In this document: one piece after another, positions 8,332 to 16,188 of the stretch
Position numbering within the stretch: the stretch's first letter is position 1
How the letters are laid out: each line of letters starts with the position of its first letter
Source of the DNA: Pseudomonas sp. TH15
GTDB taxonomy: Bacteria; Pseudomonadota; Gammaproteobacteria; Pseudomonadales; Pseudomonadaceae
DNA length: 64,000 bases
NCBI RefSeq assembly: GCF_016651105.1
Contig: NZ_JAEKEL010000001.1
Coordinates: 4,392,001 to 4,456,000 of the forward strand
Direction: 5' to 3'
Position numbers and translations under genes: made by a program
The notes under the pieces: generated by a model
Database searches by the model: none
What the model was told of the DNA's origin: nothing
The model's input: only the letters and a program-made list of their open reading frames with translations

Positions 8332-8549
8332 GCGCCTTCCACAGGAACTACAGTGATTTCACCCCATACGGGATGGAAGTCGATGTGTTCGCCATCCAAG
8401 CAAGTAGGCGGGTCATCACACACCACTGCTATTCCGGCCTTGGTGTCGGCGTACAGCACATAATTGACGCGTTCACCGTCAATGAAAACCAGCCGCAGCC
8501 CTCGCCCGTCGTTTACCCAGTGGGCGTTCTCGCCTGATTGATCGCTCAT
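8328..8549 (-). CDS. Hypothetical small phage protein
   Basis: 73 residues (MSDQSGENAHWVNDGRGLRL). Predicted beta-rich, with GLRLVFIDGERVNYVLYAD and a CDDPPTCLDG segment. No recognised domain. Coupled by ATGA overlaps. Confidence 0.65.
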   Translation of the reverse strand: MSDQSGENAHWVNDGRGLRLVFIDGERVNYVLYADTKAGIAVVCDDPPTCLDGEHIDFHPVWGEITVVPVEGA

Positions 8550-8761
8550 GTCTGATGTCCTTCCAGAGGCTGAGCAAAGGTGAACTTCAAGCCGTCTTCT
8601 GGCTGATACGATGAGAAATAGGCGTTCTGCAGAATCACTCCCTCCCCCAGCACGTCCACTGCTGCATCACCGTACTTGGCGATCAGCGCAGACTTAAGCT
8701 CGTTCGGAGACAAGGTTAGTGTGATGTTGTTGAAGTGGATTAACGTCTTCTTGATGCTCAT
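8546..8761 (-). CDS. Hypothetical small phage protein
   Basis: 71 residues from ATG 8761 (MSIKKTLIHFNNITLTLSPN); GGAGG five bases upstream fixes this start over one four codons earlier. It is the first gene of the coupled block, 53 bases after the holin stop. It contains a helical NELKSALIAKYGDAAVD segment. Unknown function. Confidence 0.7.
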   Translation of the reverse strand: MSIKKTLIHFNNITLTLSPNELKSALIAKYGDAAVDVLGEGVILQNAYFSSYQPEDGLKFTFAQPLEGHQT

Positions 8762-8814
8762 ACCAACCTCCAATGTCGCGACACAATTTGCTGACTCGCG
8801 AAACGTGTCGCAAT

Positions 8815-9147
8815 TTACTCCGCCTTGCGAGTGGGAAGCTTGAAGTCAGTCACCCGATCCGCGATGTTGCGGATCTTCTCCACGCCCAGGAAGCCAACCC
8901 AGCCGCCGGCGAAGGTGGCCATGCTCTGGGGCAGGCCGAAAAAGTCCAGGCCGCTGATGATGGTCAACGTCAGGCCGCCGCAAATGGCGCCTTCCACCAA
9001 CATCTGGCGACGCGTGCCGCCCCCGTAGGTGATCCGCAAAACGGCCATGGCGCAGGACAGCGCAGCGGCATAGAGGATTGGCGAATGCTGGCTCAACCAC
9101 GCAAGCGCTATCGCCCATGTGTCTGGTTTGTCTGGCATGTTTGGCAT
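8815..9147 (-). CDS. Phage holin (lambda/HP1-type holin family)
   Basis: 110 residues from ATG 9147, with GGGAGG seven bases upstream. Holins collect in the inner membrane and open it at a set time to release or activate the endolysin. Three hydrophobic segments are visible (about residues 23-40, 51-68 and 74-90), joined by a basic loop with YGGGTRRQMLVEGAICGGL, a motif pattern typical of this holin group, and a charged C-terminus (DFKLPTRKAE). No endolysin or spanin follows in this window, so they are probably encoded beyond the left edge. Confidence 0.85.
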   Translation of the reverse strand: MPNMPDKPDTWAIALAWLSQHSPILYAAALSCAMAVLRITYGGGTRRQMLVEGAICGGLTLTIISGLDFFGLPQSMATFAGGWVGFLGVEKIRNIADRVTDFKLPTRKAE

Positions 9148-9178
9148 CTCTGTTCCTCCCCTTCAGGGAGTCAGGAAT

Positions 9179-9202
9179 AAAAAACCCGGCAAAATGCCGG
9201 GC
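9179..9202 (-). terminator. Intrinsic terminator before the holin gene
   Basis: CCCGGC (9185-9190) / GCCGGG (9196-9201), closed by an A-T pair, with a T run on the minus strand. It ends transcripts from the 9220-9477 gene and separates it from the holin. Confidence 0.75.
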
Positions 9203-9219
9203 TCTTGGTTTTGGGGTTG

Positions 9220-9477
9220 TCACATTCCGAAGGACGGACCGGATCTATTTTTCTTTCGCTGCCTCTCCGCCTCAGCCTCCTGATGGCGCTCATCCTCGAC
9301 TTCCCTCTCGCGCTCGGCCTCAGCTTCCGCATCACGCTGCTCAAGAAGCTTGATATAGCCCTCGGCTTGTTCTCGGGATGGATACGGATTGCCAATGGTC
9401 TTCCCGCCAATGAACACCTGATAGAGTTTCTGACCGGTTCTGGAGCCATGACCTTCATTGATGTGGTACTTCGACAT
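9220..9477 (-). CDS. Hypothetical charged phage protein
   Basis: 85 residues from ATG 9477 (MSKYHINEGHGSRTGQKLYQ), preceded by GGAAGGGAA. The first half is compact and polar (KLYQVFIGGKTIGNPYPSRE); the second half is a Glu/Arg-rich single helix or coiled coil. No membrane segment. Unknown function. It stands alone between two terminators, which suggests its own expression. Confidence 0.6.
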   Translation of the reverse strand: MSKYHINEGHGSRTGQKLYQVFIGGKTIGNPYPSREQAEGYIKLLEQRDAEAEAEREREVEDERHQEAEAERQRKKNRSGPSFGM

Positions 9478-9776
9478 ACGATTCCCTTCCGCGATGACAA
9501 AGTGCCACTCTATCAGAGGCAAGAACGAAAAGGCCCATGCGAATGCAGAGGCCCTTAATAGGTGCGCGCGTCTTTCCGCGCTGTCCGCCAAAGCCCGGAT
9601 CCACGTCGACGCCCCTTTGCATCGATCTCGCTGATCCAGTCTCGCGCCACCCTGAAAGCAAATCGTGAGGTCAGGTGCGCGGGCTGCCGGTGTTGATTCT
9701 GTAGCACTGCACTTACCGGCTTATCAATGTCCAGGCCATCCCGAGGGCTGTCCTGGCTACAGGTAAATTCGGTGCA

Positions 9777-9804
9777 TAAAAAAGCCCCGTTCAAGACGGG
9801 GCTT
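9777..9804 (-). terminator. Intrinsic terminator after the FxLYD gene
   Basis: AGCCCCGT (9783-9790) / ACGGGGCT (9796-9803) with a 5-base loop and six T on the minus strand, 14 bases after the stop of the FxLYD-domain gene. Confidence 0.8.
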
Positions 9805-9817
9805 CTGCAAAAACAAA

Positions 9818-10134
9818 TTACTGAGCCTGAATACTGCTCAATTTCGCGTTAGCGAACGGCACCGTAGCAGGCGCCGAGAACCTCCAGTTCTCACCTGGGC
9901 CGATATCTGCCCCGTGGGCAATGGTGTTCCCGACTACCGTTCCACCTTCATCATAAAGCTTAAATTTCACGAAGACATTCGCCAGCGTAGCGTTGGTGTT
10001 GTTGTGGGCGATCCCTTCTACTACGGAATAGCCCGCGCTAACTTGAGAAACTTGGAGGCCGGAAACGGAAACCCGATCCTCAGCTACTGCGAAAGCGGAA
10101 AAAGAATTGCAGCGGCAGCAAAAATCTTGCGCAT
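9818..10134 (-). CDS. Exported FxLYD-domain protein, frameshifted in the signal peptide
   Basis: The body (DRVSVSGLQVSQVSAGYSVV; VFVKFKLYDEGGTVVGNTIA; PGENWRFSAPA) matches the short beta-sandwich FxLYD domain of exported bacterial proteins. Read in frame, the gene lacks a sensible N-terminus. An ATG at 10134 opens MRKIFAAAAILF in another frame, and adding one T to the run of five T just after it joins it to SAFAVAEDRVSV, giving a textbook signal peptide with an A-V-A cleavage site. As sequenced, the protein would not be exported. It is flanked by terminators, so it is an independent unit, probably accessory. Confidence 0.75.
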
Positions 10135-10239
10135 TGGTCAGGCTCATTTGTGAATTGGATCCCACTTTTGCCTAAGATTTTCGATGATGTCAAGATACTG
10201 GCGACAACATATCGACGCGCCAACTCATTTCCCGAAAGC

Positions 10240-10266
10240 GAAAAAGCCCCGGCAAATGCCGAGGCT
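10240..10266 (-). terminator. Intrinsic terminator after the 10284 gene
   Basis: AGCCCCGGC / GCCGAGGCT pairs around a short A-rich loop (10245-10266, one G-T/mismatch step), followed on the minus strand by five T. Confidence 0.65.
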
Positions 10267-10283
10267 CAAAGGGGTCAGACGAC

Positions 10284-10538
10284 CTAAGGTCTGTCGATTT
10301 GAATCATGTAATTTGTGCCCTGAATACTTACATGTACTCGAGATGCCTCGTAGTGCTCACACAAGCTGTTGCGCAGCTCTGCGGCCTTCAGCCTGACAAT
10401 TTCAGGGTTTTCATCGTGAAAACTAACGGTCGTCTCGAATGGCGTGCTGTCAGAGCGATAGGCGGCGAAATACTGCGTCGCCATATCAGCCACCGTGCTC
10501 GCAATCCCCGTGACTTCGGTATGAGTTGCTCGATCCAT
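10284..10538 (-). CDS. Hypothetical phage protein
   Basis: 84 residues from ATG 10538 (MDRATHTEVTGIASTVADMA); an upstream ATG at 10571 is possible and the ribosome site is poor for both. It reads as alpha/beta, with FETTVSFHDENPEIVRLKAA and a C-terminal strand. No family recognised. It has its own terminator. Confidence 0.55.
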   Translation of the reverse strand: MDRATHTEVTGIASTVADMATQYFAAYRSDSTPFETTVSFHDENPEIVRLKAAELRNSLCEHYEASRVHVSIQGTNYMIQIDRP

Positions 10539-10636
10539 ATTGCACCCGTTTTTTGAAGAAGCGCGGATCATTTCACGATCCTGCGAAAGCACAAAGGGCG
10601 GCGCATGGTTGGGCCTGAGTAATGAATCGGAAGGGG

Positions 10637-11182
10637 CTAGATCAGTAGCGCCTGCTCCTCATCTTCCAAAGCCCTGAGAGACTCACCAACCTTTTCATTG
10701 AAGATGTTGTAGAGACTTCCTGCAGAAAGAACGGCGTCCTCAGACGCGTCAACCGAATCAGCGAACGAAACTTGAGAACACAGCTTTGAAACCTGCTCTG
10801 CCATCTCCCTCACATGCTCATCACGAACCCTAACTCTTGCGAGCGTAACCTGACGGAAAGCTGCTCTCGATTGGTCATTCACATCGACTGGAATGTCGCC
10901 ACTTCCCCAGCTACCGGTGTCTCTCCACAATTTACATTCAGCCAGGTGAAGAACCGTCGTGCAGCGCATCAGATCAGAAATCGCGATCTGTATGTCACCG
11001 AGTGCCTTTCGCTGAAGATCAATCCTCTGCATAAGGATGACTTCTTTGCGCTTTTCAACTCTCGACTCCCTATCAAAGCCAGCGCGTCTTTTCTCCGTCC
11101 AAGAGTCAAAAACAGCCTTTAGTAAAGCGCCGATGACCAATGTCACTACAGGAAACCAAACTGACGGGCTGATTCCTTCCAA
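10637..11182 (-). CDS. Hypothetical protein with one N-terminal membrane anchor
   Basis: About 181 residues if translation begins at TTG 11182, which has AAGGAAG six bases upstream; the farther ATG at 11263 lies beyond a terminator hairpin and was rejected. Residues about 5-25 (SPSVWFPVVTLVIGALLKAV) form one membrane segment, followed by a basic region and a long, mostly helical cytoplasmic part. Its layout resembles the anchored protein at 28544-29131. Possibly an accessory gene such as an exclusion protein, but no family is recognised. Confidence 0.6.
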   Translation of the reverse strand: MEGISPSVWFPVVTLVIGALLKAVFDSWTEKRRAGFDRESRVEKRKEVILMQRIDLQRKALGDIQIAISDLMRCTTVLHLAECKLWRDTGSWGSGDIPVDVNDQSRAAFRQVTLARVRVRDEHVREMAEQVSKLCSQVSFADSVDASEDAVLSAGSLYNIFNEKVGESLRALEDEEQALLI

Positions 11183-11217
11183 TTCAATCTTCCTTTCAAC
11201 CCAGGATGCGGAATACA

Positions 11218-11245
11218 AAAAACCCGGCTCGGTGGCCGGGTTTCG
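11218..11245 (-). terminator. Intrinsic terminator near 11230
   Basis: AAACCCGGC (11220-11228) / GCCGGGTTT (11235-11243) with a 6-base loop; the minus strand continues into a T run. It would end transcription of the replication and nin-like operon that finishes at 11322. Confidence 0.75.
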
Positions 11246-11321
11246 TTTATCAGTCCTACGCACGCAGGAATGACAGGATGGGATTAATTTCGCTCATCCG
11301 CTCACTGATGTCAACAGGCAA

Positions 11322-12017
11322 TCACGCTGCCCGCTCAATCAGCAATCCTTCCCCCTCCAAAATGTCAGCGGCATGCGCCAGTGCCTCGTTGACCAAGTTG
11401 TCAGCAGCCTTGCCGATATCCTGGCGCCACCGACGCCGCGTCGACTCCGGTGTGCCGTCATTGTCCCAGGTGTTCATGTCGTAGAAGCTGTCTTTCAGGA
11501 CGATCATGTCGGCAGATCGGGTTTCGTCCTTCTTCGCCTTGGCCTGCCCGGCTGCAACTGCCGCCTTCACCATCGTCTCCCGGCGCCACGCCGGCGCATC
11601 GAGTGGGATCTCCACCGATACGGAGGTGACCACCTTAGGGCGCGCCCCCTTCAACTGTGGGATTGCCCAGGCGGTGGTTGCCTTGTACAGAAACAGCTTC
11701 GGGGCCGGGGTATTTATGAGGGTCTGCAATGCGGAGATGGCCTTCACCTTGCGCCCCTTATGGGTGCTGTACTTCGCCAGCAGCGCATCCCAGTGCTTCG
11801 GTTCGAGCGCACTGTGGAGTCGAGCGGATACCCAGCAGTCCACTTCTCTGCGATCCATGCCGTCGGAACCACGCGAGCGAACCAGTGTCGCCAGATCGCC
11901 GCCCTCTTCTTCGTCGACAGCGTTGTACAGCTTCTGCCATGCCTGTGTGCTGGTGTTGTCGATGGCCTCGGCCGCGAGGGCGGAGACAACTGCGTTCAGA
12001 ACGCTTGGATAGATCAT
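11322..12017 (-). CDS. Hypothetical protein in the antiterminator position after ninG
   Basis: 231 residues (MIYPSVLNAVVSALAAEAID). It overlaps the ninG stop by ATGA. In lambdoid phages the gene after the nin block is often the late antiterminator Q, and this is the last gene before a terminator and the late genes, so a late-control role is possible. No Q-family motif or zinc cluster is visible. It has helical ends and a central basic segment (KYSTHKGRKVKAISALQT). The role is inferred from position only. Confidence 0.6.
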   Translation of the reverse strand: MIYPSVLNAVVSALAAEAIDNTSTQAWQKLYNAVDEEEGGDLATLVRSRGSDGMDRREVDCWVSARLHSALEPKHWDALLAKYSTHKGRKVKAISALQTLINTPAPKLFLYKATTAWAIPQLKGARPKVVTSVSVEIPLDAPAWRRETMVKAAVAAGQAKAKKDETRSADMIVLKDSFYDMNTWDNDGTPESTRRRWRQDIGKAADNLVNEALAHAADILEGEGLLIERAA

Positions 12018-12613
12018 GCTGCAGCCCTCTTCAGTTCTCGGGTCTTGGCTCGGTATTCGGCCTTGATGATTTTGATTTCTTCGACGGTGTGCTTGCTGGG
12101 CTGATGAGGCCCTTCAAGCCAAGCCACCTGGTCGGCGCCAATGCGCAGCACCAGCCGGATGCGGTACTCGATCGAATTACCGGACAGGTTGCGGTTGCAC
12201 TTCACGCACTGGCGGTGAATGTTCAGCGGCTCGAAGCGCAGCTCCGGACAGGCGCCGACAGATCTATAGTGCCCGGCGTCCCAGCGGCTGCCCGTCATGA
12301 GGTCATTGTCGTTCGGCATAGAGTCGCAACTGATGCACGGCAGGTGTGCGTCACGCAGGCGAACGTATTCGTTCACCGCCGCCTGGGCTTCGCGCAGGTG
12401 ATCCGCCCTGCTCTTCAGCTTCTCCTTGCGTACCTGGACCTCGCGGCGATCGCGCTGGGCGATGGCCTTGCGGGCTTTCTCGCTGTTCGCCGGCGCGTGA
12501 GCCAGCGCGCATTTCGGGCTGCACACCACCTGCGTGGTGTTGAACATCGGAGAGAACTTGTCGCCGCAGGCCTTGCACGTCTTCTGCTTCGCTTCCTTGA
12601 GGGCTACGCGCAT
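12014..12613 (-). CDS. ninG: NinG (Rap-like) recombination protein
   Basis: 199 residues. NinG of lambda (also called Rap) is a Holliday-junction nuclease that aids phage recombination. Here the N-terminus has a zinc-ribbon pattern (CKACGDKFSP then CSPKCAL), a long basic helix follows, and the C-terminal half has the NinG signature CISCDSMPND ... WDAGHYRSVGA ... HRQCVKCNRNLSGN, an HNH-like metal site. Length and order (ninB - small gene - ninG) agree with the lambda nin region. Confidence 0.9.
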   Translation of the reverse strand: MRVALKEAKQKTCKACGDKFSPMFNTTQVVCSPKCALAHAPANSEKARKAIAQRDRREVQVRKEKLKSRADHLREAQAAVNEYVRLRDAHLPCISCDSMPNDNDLMTGSRWDAGHYRSVGACPELRFEPLNIHRQCVKCNRNLSGNSIEYRIRLVLRIGADQVAWLEGPHQPSKHTVEEIKIIKAEYRAKTRELKRAAA

Positions 12614-12834
12614 GGCTCGGCCTCCTTCGGTACGATCACGGCATTCACCCAGCGAGGGCTGTGTTCGCCCATCACCATCATGACTGTGTAGTCCTTGAAA
12701 CCGAGGCGGAAGGTTTCGCCAATTTCGGGCGGCGTCTCCTCCGCCGTTTTGATGATTGCCGTTTTATCGAGATACCAGGTGGTGACGTACTTGGTGAGCG
12801 CGTCGGCAATGGTGAAAGTCTTGGCCTCTCGCAT
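12604..12834 (-). CDS. Hypothetical nin-region protein
   Basis: 76 residues from ATG 12834 (MREAKTFTIADALTKYVTTW), whose ATG overlaps the ninB stop. Beta-rich, with ETFRLGFKDYTVMMVMGEHS. It lies between ninB and ninG, overlapping the latter by 10 bases. No recognised family. Confidence 0.65.
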   Translation of the reverse strand: MREAKTFTIADALTKYVTTWYLDKTAIIKTAEETPPEIGETFRLGFKDYTVMMVMGEHSPRWVNAVIVPKEAEPCA

Positions 12835-13235
12835 CAGTAGCGCCCTCCCCACTTGTCCTGCTCAGTCCACTTCACGTCATGCTCGGCGCCGAAGGCATGC
12901 ATCAGCTCGAACAGATCGCTGAACCACTTCTGCGACTGCTTGCGGGTCGATACGGCCATCACAACGAAGCCACCGTCGAGGCCAGGCTCCGCGCGCTGCT
13001 TCTCCAGCGAGGCACTGAAAAGGCACTTCCAGTCCTCGCTGGTCAGTTTCTTGCCGTGCCAGATCACTTGCCCGGATACGTCCTTGAGCATTGCCCACAT
13101 CTTGCGGTTGCAGACGTCGGGGCGCTTTTCGTCGCGGATCACCACGACCTTCGGTTTGCTCAGGTCGATGGCGTGCAGAACACCTGCCACGCGGTTGGCG
13201 TCACGGCGATCTCGGATCGTGTATTCGGGCTTCAT
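12834..13235 (-). CDS. ninB: NinB (Orf)-like recombination protein
   Basis: 133 residues. NinB/Orf of lambda binds single-stranded DNA and SSB and helps load the phage recombinase, replacing host RecFOR. The sequence has the family pattern RPDVCNRKMWAMLKDVSGQV followed by LTSEDWKCLFSASL and the C-terminal STRKQSQKWFSDLFELMHAF. It pairs functionally with the RecT and exonuclease genes on the opposite arm (24465-26116). Confidence 0.88.
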   Translation of the reverse strand: MKPEYTIRDRRDANRVAGVLHAIDLSKPKVVVIRDEKRPDVCNRKMWAMLKDVSGQVIWHGKKLTSEDWKCLFSASLEKQRAEPGLDGGFVVMAVSTRKQSQKWFSDLFELMHAFGAEHDVKWTEQDKWGGRY

Positions 13236-13399
13236 GGCCGCCCCTCCTTGCCGCTACCGCGAAAGCACAGATCCAGGCCGAACCCGAACATGCCGATGCC
13301 CACGAGAAGACCAAGCCAAGGGCTGAGTAGCGCAAACACGAATCCGGCAAGCAGCGCTGGCACAGCGGCAAAAAATAGTCCTGCGAAGAAATTGCTCAT
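13232..13399 (-). CDS. Small membrane protein between ninB and 13396 gene
   Basis: 55 residues (MSNFFAGLFFAAVPALLAGF ...), with ATGA-type overlaps at both ends (start within the stop of the 13396 gene, stop overlapping the ninB start), which supports it as a real gene. Almost entirely hydrophobic: two membrane segments (about 3-25 and 27-45), then a short basic tail CFRGSGKEGRP. Unknown role. Confidence 0.7.
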   Translation of the reverse strand: MSNFFAGLFFAAVPALLAGFVFALLSPWLGLLVGIGMFGFGLDLCFRGSGKEGRP

Positions 13400-13773
13400 G
13401 ACTGCACCGCCTTGCTCATAGCGGTATCTAAAAGCGCATCGAGATCTTCACCGATCATCCCGGTGGCGTGAGGGCCGATCCACTCTACGACTTCGATGTA
13501 ACCGCTGTGGCCGTGCTGAAGCCACCGGTAGCGCTCGGCGTCTTTGCGCAGCGCCTCGCAATCCTGGCGCAGGGACTGAATCGCCCTGAAGTTGGCGCCG
13601 TCGCGCAGCGCCTCATTCTCGGCCAGCAACTCCAGCGCCACCTCCTCCACGGTCTTCTCGCCGAGGAATTCACCGAGTGCCTCAGCATTGGGCTTCCACT
13701 CCTCACAGTCAGCCTTCCATGAGGCGACTTCACTCCACAGCAGCTTCTGGAGTTTTTGTTTGTCGATGGTCAT
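13396..13773 (-). CDS. Hypothetical phage protein, coiled-coil (Ead/Ea22-like layout)
   Basis: 125 residues with GGAG before the start. It has a helical, Glu-rich middle (TVEEVALELLAENEALRDGA; SLRQDCEALRKDAERYRWLQ) followed by a short C-terminal segment. The phrase E-A-L-R-K-D-A-E-R-Y-R-W-L is common in early proteins of Pseudomonas and enteric lambdoid phages. Function unknown. Confidence 0.7.
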   Translation of the reverse strand: MTIDKQKLQKLLWSEVASWKADCEEWKPNAEALGEFLGEKTVEEVALELLAENEALRDGANFRAIQSLRQDCEALRKDAERYRWLQHGHSGYIEVVEWIGPHATGMIGEDLDALLDTAMSKAVQS

Positions 13774-14138
13774 GGCATCAGCTCCTTTGGAACGCTCACT
13801 ACCATGCCGAGCTTGTCCGCGACGATGGCGCGGCAGATGGCAACCAGCGGTTCGTCAGCGTTCAGCCATTCAGTTGGTGCGTTCGGGCGATGCGGGTGTG
13901 CTACCCAGCCACTGCGGACAGGGCCAAAGCCAATTTTGATTTTGGCGATCAGCGGGCCGCACCGGCTCCAGTCGGTGGTTGGCGAGTAGCGATTGAAAGA
14001 TCCAGCAGTCCAAACGAGTTGGCTCTTCCACTCCATGCCTGGCATGACAGTGACTTGCTCATCAGCTGCTTTCGCCACCGCCCAATCCAGCGCCGAACCC
14101 GACAGTTCCTGCGTGTTCACTTCAACAAATTCCGTCAT
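13770..14138 (-). CDS. NinX-like phage protein (DUF2591)
   Basis: 122 residues from ATG 14138 (MTEFVEVNTQELSGSALDWA). The opening E-L-x-G-x-A-L-D-W-A-V-A-K-A, the central YSPTTDWSRCGPLIAK and the later EPLVAICRAIVADKLG match the DUF2591/NinX pattern widespread in phages. Role unknown; these proteins sit with replication and nin genes, as here. Confidence 0.8.
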   Translation of the reverse strand: MTEFVEVNTQELSGSALDWAVAKAADEQVTVMPGMEWKSQLVWTAGSFNRYSPTTDWSRCGPLIAKIKIGFGPVRSGWVAHPHRPNAPTEWLNADEPLVAICRAIVADKLGMVVSVPKELMP

Positions 14139-14139
14139 G

Positions 14140-14946
14140 TCAAAAGCCCTCCTTGCCGCGCTGTGATTCCCACTCAAACGGAACAACGATCAGTCCGCCC
14201 TCCCGCAACCGATCAACGCAGCGATCACCCATTGCCCGACCCAGTTCATCGGCTTGCAGGTTAGAAATAATCACAGTGGGCGCCTCGCGCTCGTACCGGC
14301 CGTTGATGATCGCGAACAGCGTCGCCAGCTCGAAATCACCCGGCTGCTCCTTGCTCACGCCGATCTCGTCCAGCACCAGCAGATCGGGATTGATCAGGCT
14401 GGCGAGGATGTCGGATTCGGATAACTCGCTCTTGCGGTCGAAGGTCGCCTTAATGGCCTGCAGGACTGCCCCGACGGTGCGGTACACGGCGGTGCGGGCC
14501 GTCTTGTGCAGCAGCTCGTTGGCCATCGCCACGCCGAGGTGCGTCTTGCCTGTGCCGGGCTTGCCGATCAACACCATGCAGCGTCCTGAATCGCGGATCT
14601 GGTCGAACGTGGCGACGTAGTGACGACAGAACTTCAGAGCCTTGCGCTGCTCGTCATGGTCGGTTTGGTAGTTGTCCAGGGTGCGAGTGGTGAACCGTTT
14701 CGGGATCAACGCATCACCCAGCTTGCGGGTCAGGGACAAGCGCAGCTCGTACGCAGCGTTGGCCTTGGCGCTGGCAGCGCGCTCGTCGGCGATAACTCGC
14801 AGGCACTCAGGGCAACCGCCCTTCAGCTCTCGGCCAAGCAGCACGGTGACCTTCTGATCGAAGTTGCCGTGTTTCTCGCACTCGGCCGGCTGAGTACGGA
14901 TCGGTGGAGCGCCTTCAGGAAGTGATACGGCTTTTTCAGAGCGCAT
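14140..14946 (-). CDS. DnaC-like replicative helicase loader (AAA+ ATPase)
   Basis: 268 residues from ATG 14946, nine bases after GGGAGG; an ATG at 14955 abuts that site and is less likely. It would load the host DnaB helicase at the phage origin. Seen: an N-terminal Cys pair pattern (CEKHG ... CPECL) that may bind zinc, Walker A GKPGTGKTH (about 128-136), Walker B LLVLDEIG (about 190-197), sensor-like VIISNLQADEL, and RCVDRLREGG near the end. It directly follows the replication initiator gene, as lambda P or DnaC genes do. Confidence 0.88.
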   Translation of the reverse strand: MRSEKAVSLPEGAPPIRTQPAECEKHGNFDQKVTVLLGRELKGGCPECLRVIADERAASAKANAAYELRLSLTRKLGDALIPKRFTTRTLDNYQTDHDEQRKALKFCRHYVATFDQIRDSGRCMVLIGKPGTGKTHLGVAMANELLHKTARTAVYRTVGAVLQAIKATFDRKSELSESDILASLINPDLLVLDEIGVSKEQPGDFELATLFAIINGRYEREAPTVIISNLQADELGRAMGDRCVDRLREGGLIVVPFEWESQRGKEGF

Positions 14947-15742
14947 AGCTACCATCCTCCCGCTGCTTCAATCCGGAGGTGTAATCGCGCTCGGTGAAGC
15001 CGGTGTGACGGGATTGCGGGAACGGGTGCACGTTGCTGGCGAGCTCGGGAAGCTCGTCCTGCCAGCGCTTGCCGTTGAGCCACGTCGCCGGGTGCGGGAT
15101 GAACTGGCCCCGCTCCTTGGTCCAGTCAGGCGTCAGCACCTGCTTGGCCAGAGCTGAGACCATCAGGTGGTACAGCGCCTGATTCACCTTGAGCTTCGCC
15201 CACGCTTTCTCGGCCTTGTCCTTCCCGACCTTGCGCGGGTAGAGCTTCCAGAACGACGCGAACAAGCCCTCGGGCACCACCAGAGCCTGCGACGGAGTGA
15301 GGGAATCAGGAATCAGGAATCCGGAATCAAGAGAGAGGGAATCAGCAGGGAAAGAACTGTGCTTGTCTGGTGCCTGCACCGGGCTTGCACCATGCTCACC
15401 CTCCGAACCATCTAAACCGGGCATTTCAGGGATGATGCTTTTGGCTTCTTTGACGTGAGGGTTCTGGTGCTTCGACCAGTTCACGATCTGGATCGCCTTG
15501 AATGATCCAACGGTGTACCGCGTGATGAACCCCAAATGATCCAGGTCCGCGAGCATCTTTTCGATGTCGACATTGTCGGCCGGGAACAGAGCCATTTTCA
15601 GGCGGCGCGGACGATCTTCCAGGCGCCCTTCCCGATCAGCCTCGGTCCACATGCCAATGAACAGCAGGCGCGTTGCGAAATCTACTTCGGCCAGGTGTTC
15701 GTTCGAGAAGAACCCCGGTTTGATATTTCTGGATCTGGCCAT
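14936..15742 (-). CDS. Phage replication initiation protein (O/DnaD-like)
   Basis: 268 residues from ATG 15742 (MARSRNIKPGFFSNEHLAEV), coupled to the previous stop (TGATG). The N-terminal 90 residues have the pattern of phage replisome organisers with a winged-helix fold (ATRLLFIGMWTEADREGRLE; RRLKMALFPADNVDIEKMLA). A low-complexity linker (about 125-165) holds Ser-rich repeats, and the C-terminus (FWKLYPRKVGKDKAEKAWAK; FIPHPATWLNGKRWQDE) is the widespread C-terminal module of such proteins. The phage origin often lies inside this gene; the linker bases 15290-15350 contain short repeats that could serve. Confidence 0.8.
   Translation of the reverse strand: MARSRNIKPGFFSNEHLAEVDFATRLLFIGMWTEADREGRLEDRPRRLKMALFPADNVDIEKMLADLDHLGFITRYTVGSFKAIQIVNWSKHQNPHVKEAKSIIPEMPGLDGSEGEHGASPVQAPDKHSSFPADSLSLDSGFLIPDSLTPSQALVVPEGLFASFWKLYPRKVGKDKAEKAWAKLKVNQALYHLMVSALAKQVLTPDWTKERGQFIPHPATWLNGKRWQDELPELASNVHPFPQSRHTGFTERDYTSGLKQREDGSYAL
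15290..15352. repeat. Short direct repeats inside the replication gene (possible origin iterons)
   Basis: The linker-coding part of the replication gene has repeats of GGAATCA, GAATCAGGAAT and GGAATC spaced every 7-18 bases. Lambda and P22 keep their replication origin as iterons inside the O gene, so this is the natural place to look. The repeats could also simply encode the Ser/Asp-rich linker (DSLSLDSGFLIPDSL). Confidence 0.4.
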
Positions 15743-16188
15743 CATTGGGCCTCCGGTGCATTCGTTGAAGCGTTGGCCATGGCCGAATCCCAGTGCGCTT
15801 CGAACGCATCCATAAGGCATTCACTCAGGGCAGAAGCGCAGAGATGCTGGCCTTCGGAAACGCAGAGCTCAGCGTCTTCCACTTCGTCCAGCAGGTAGGA
15901 ATCGACGTACTTCTTGGTCTGGTCGCGCAGTTCACGGAGAGCGACGAGTTCACGGTAAAGGCCGGCTGGGATCCTCGCTTTTTGCAGTCGCTCGTTATCG
16001 GCGATCAGCGCCTGATGCCTTTCCACCAGCTTCCAGATCACGCCAGGCGTTGCTGCCTCTGCGAAAGCCTGATCGAAACCCTCTTGATGCTGCGGGTGCT
16101 GGCATTCCAGCGAGCCAAGAGCCGCACCTTTTAATTGGCGGTACTCACCACGATCGAACTCCTCTCGCATTTCACTCATGTAGCTCAT
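15742..16188 (-). CDS. Hypothetical early phage protein
   Basis: 148 residues, start overlapping the antirepressor stop. It has a helical N-terminus, a central coiled segment (VERHQALIADNERLQKARIP) and a C-terminus with CVSEGQHLCASALSECLMDA. The I-A-D-N-E-R-L-Q phrase recurs in many phage early proteins without known role. Confidence 0.65.
   Translation of the reverse strand: MSYMSEMREEFDRGEYRQLKGAALGSLECQHPQHQEGFDQAFAEAATPGVIWKLVERHQALIADNERLQKARIPAGLYRELVALRELRDQTKKYVDSYLLDEVEDAELCVSEGQHLCASALSECLMDAFEAHWDSAMANASTNAPEAQ

Noticed and set aside
9555..9794. Minus-strand frame of 79 codons between two terminators, ending in LWRTARKDARTY
   Set aside because: Its only ATG lies inside the terminator hairpin at 9777-9804 and there is no ribosome site. 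The C-terminal half looks somewhat protein-like, so a decayed gene is possible, but not supportable as a CDS.
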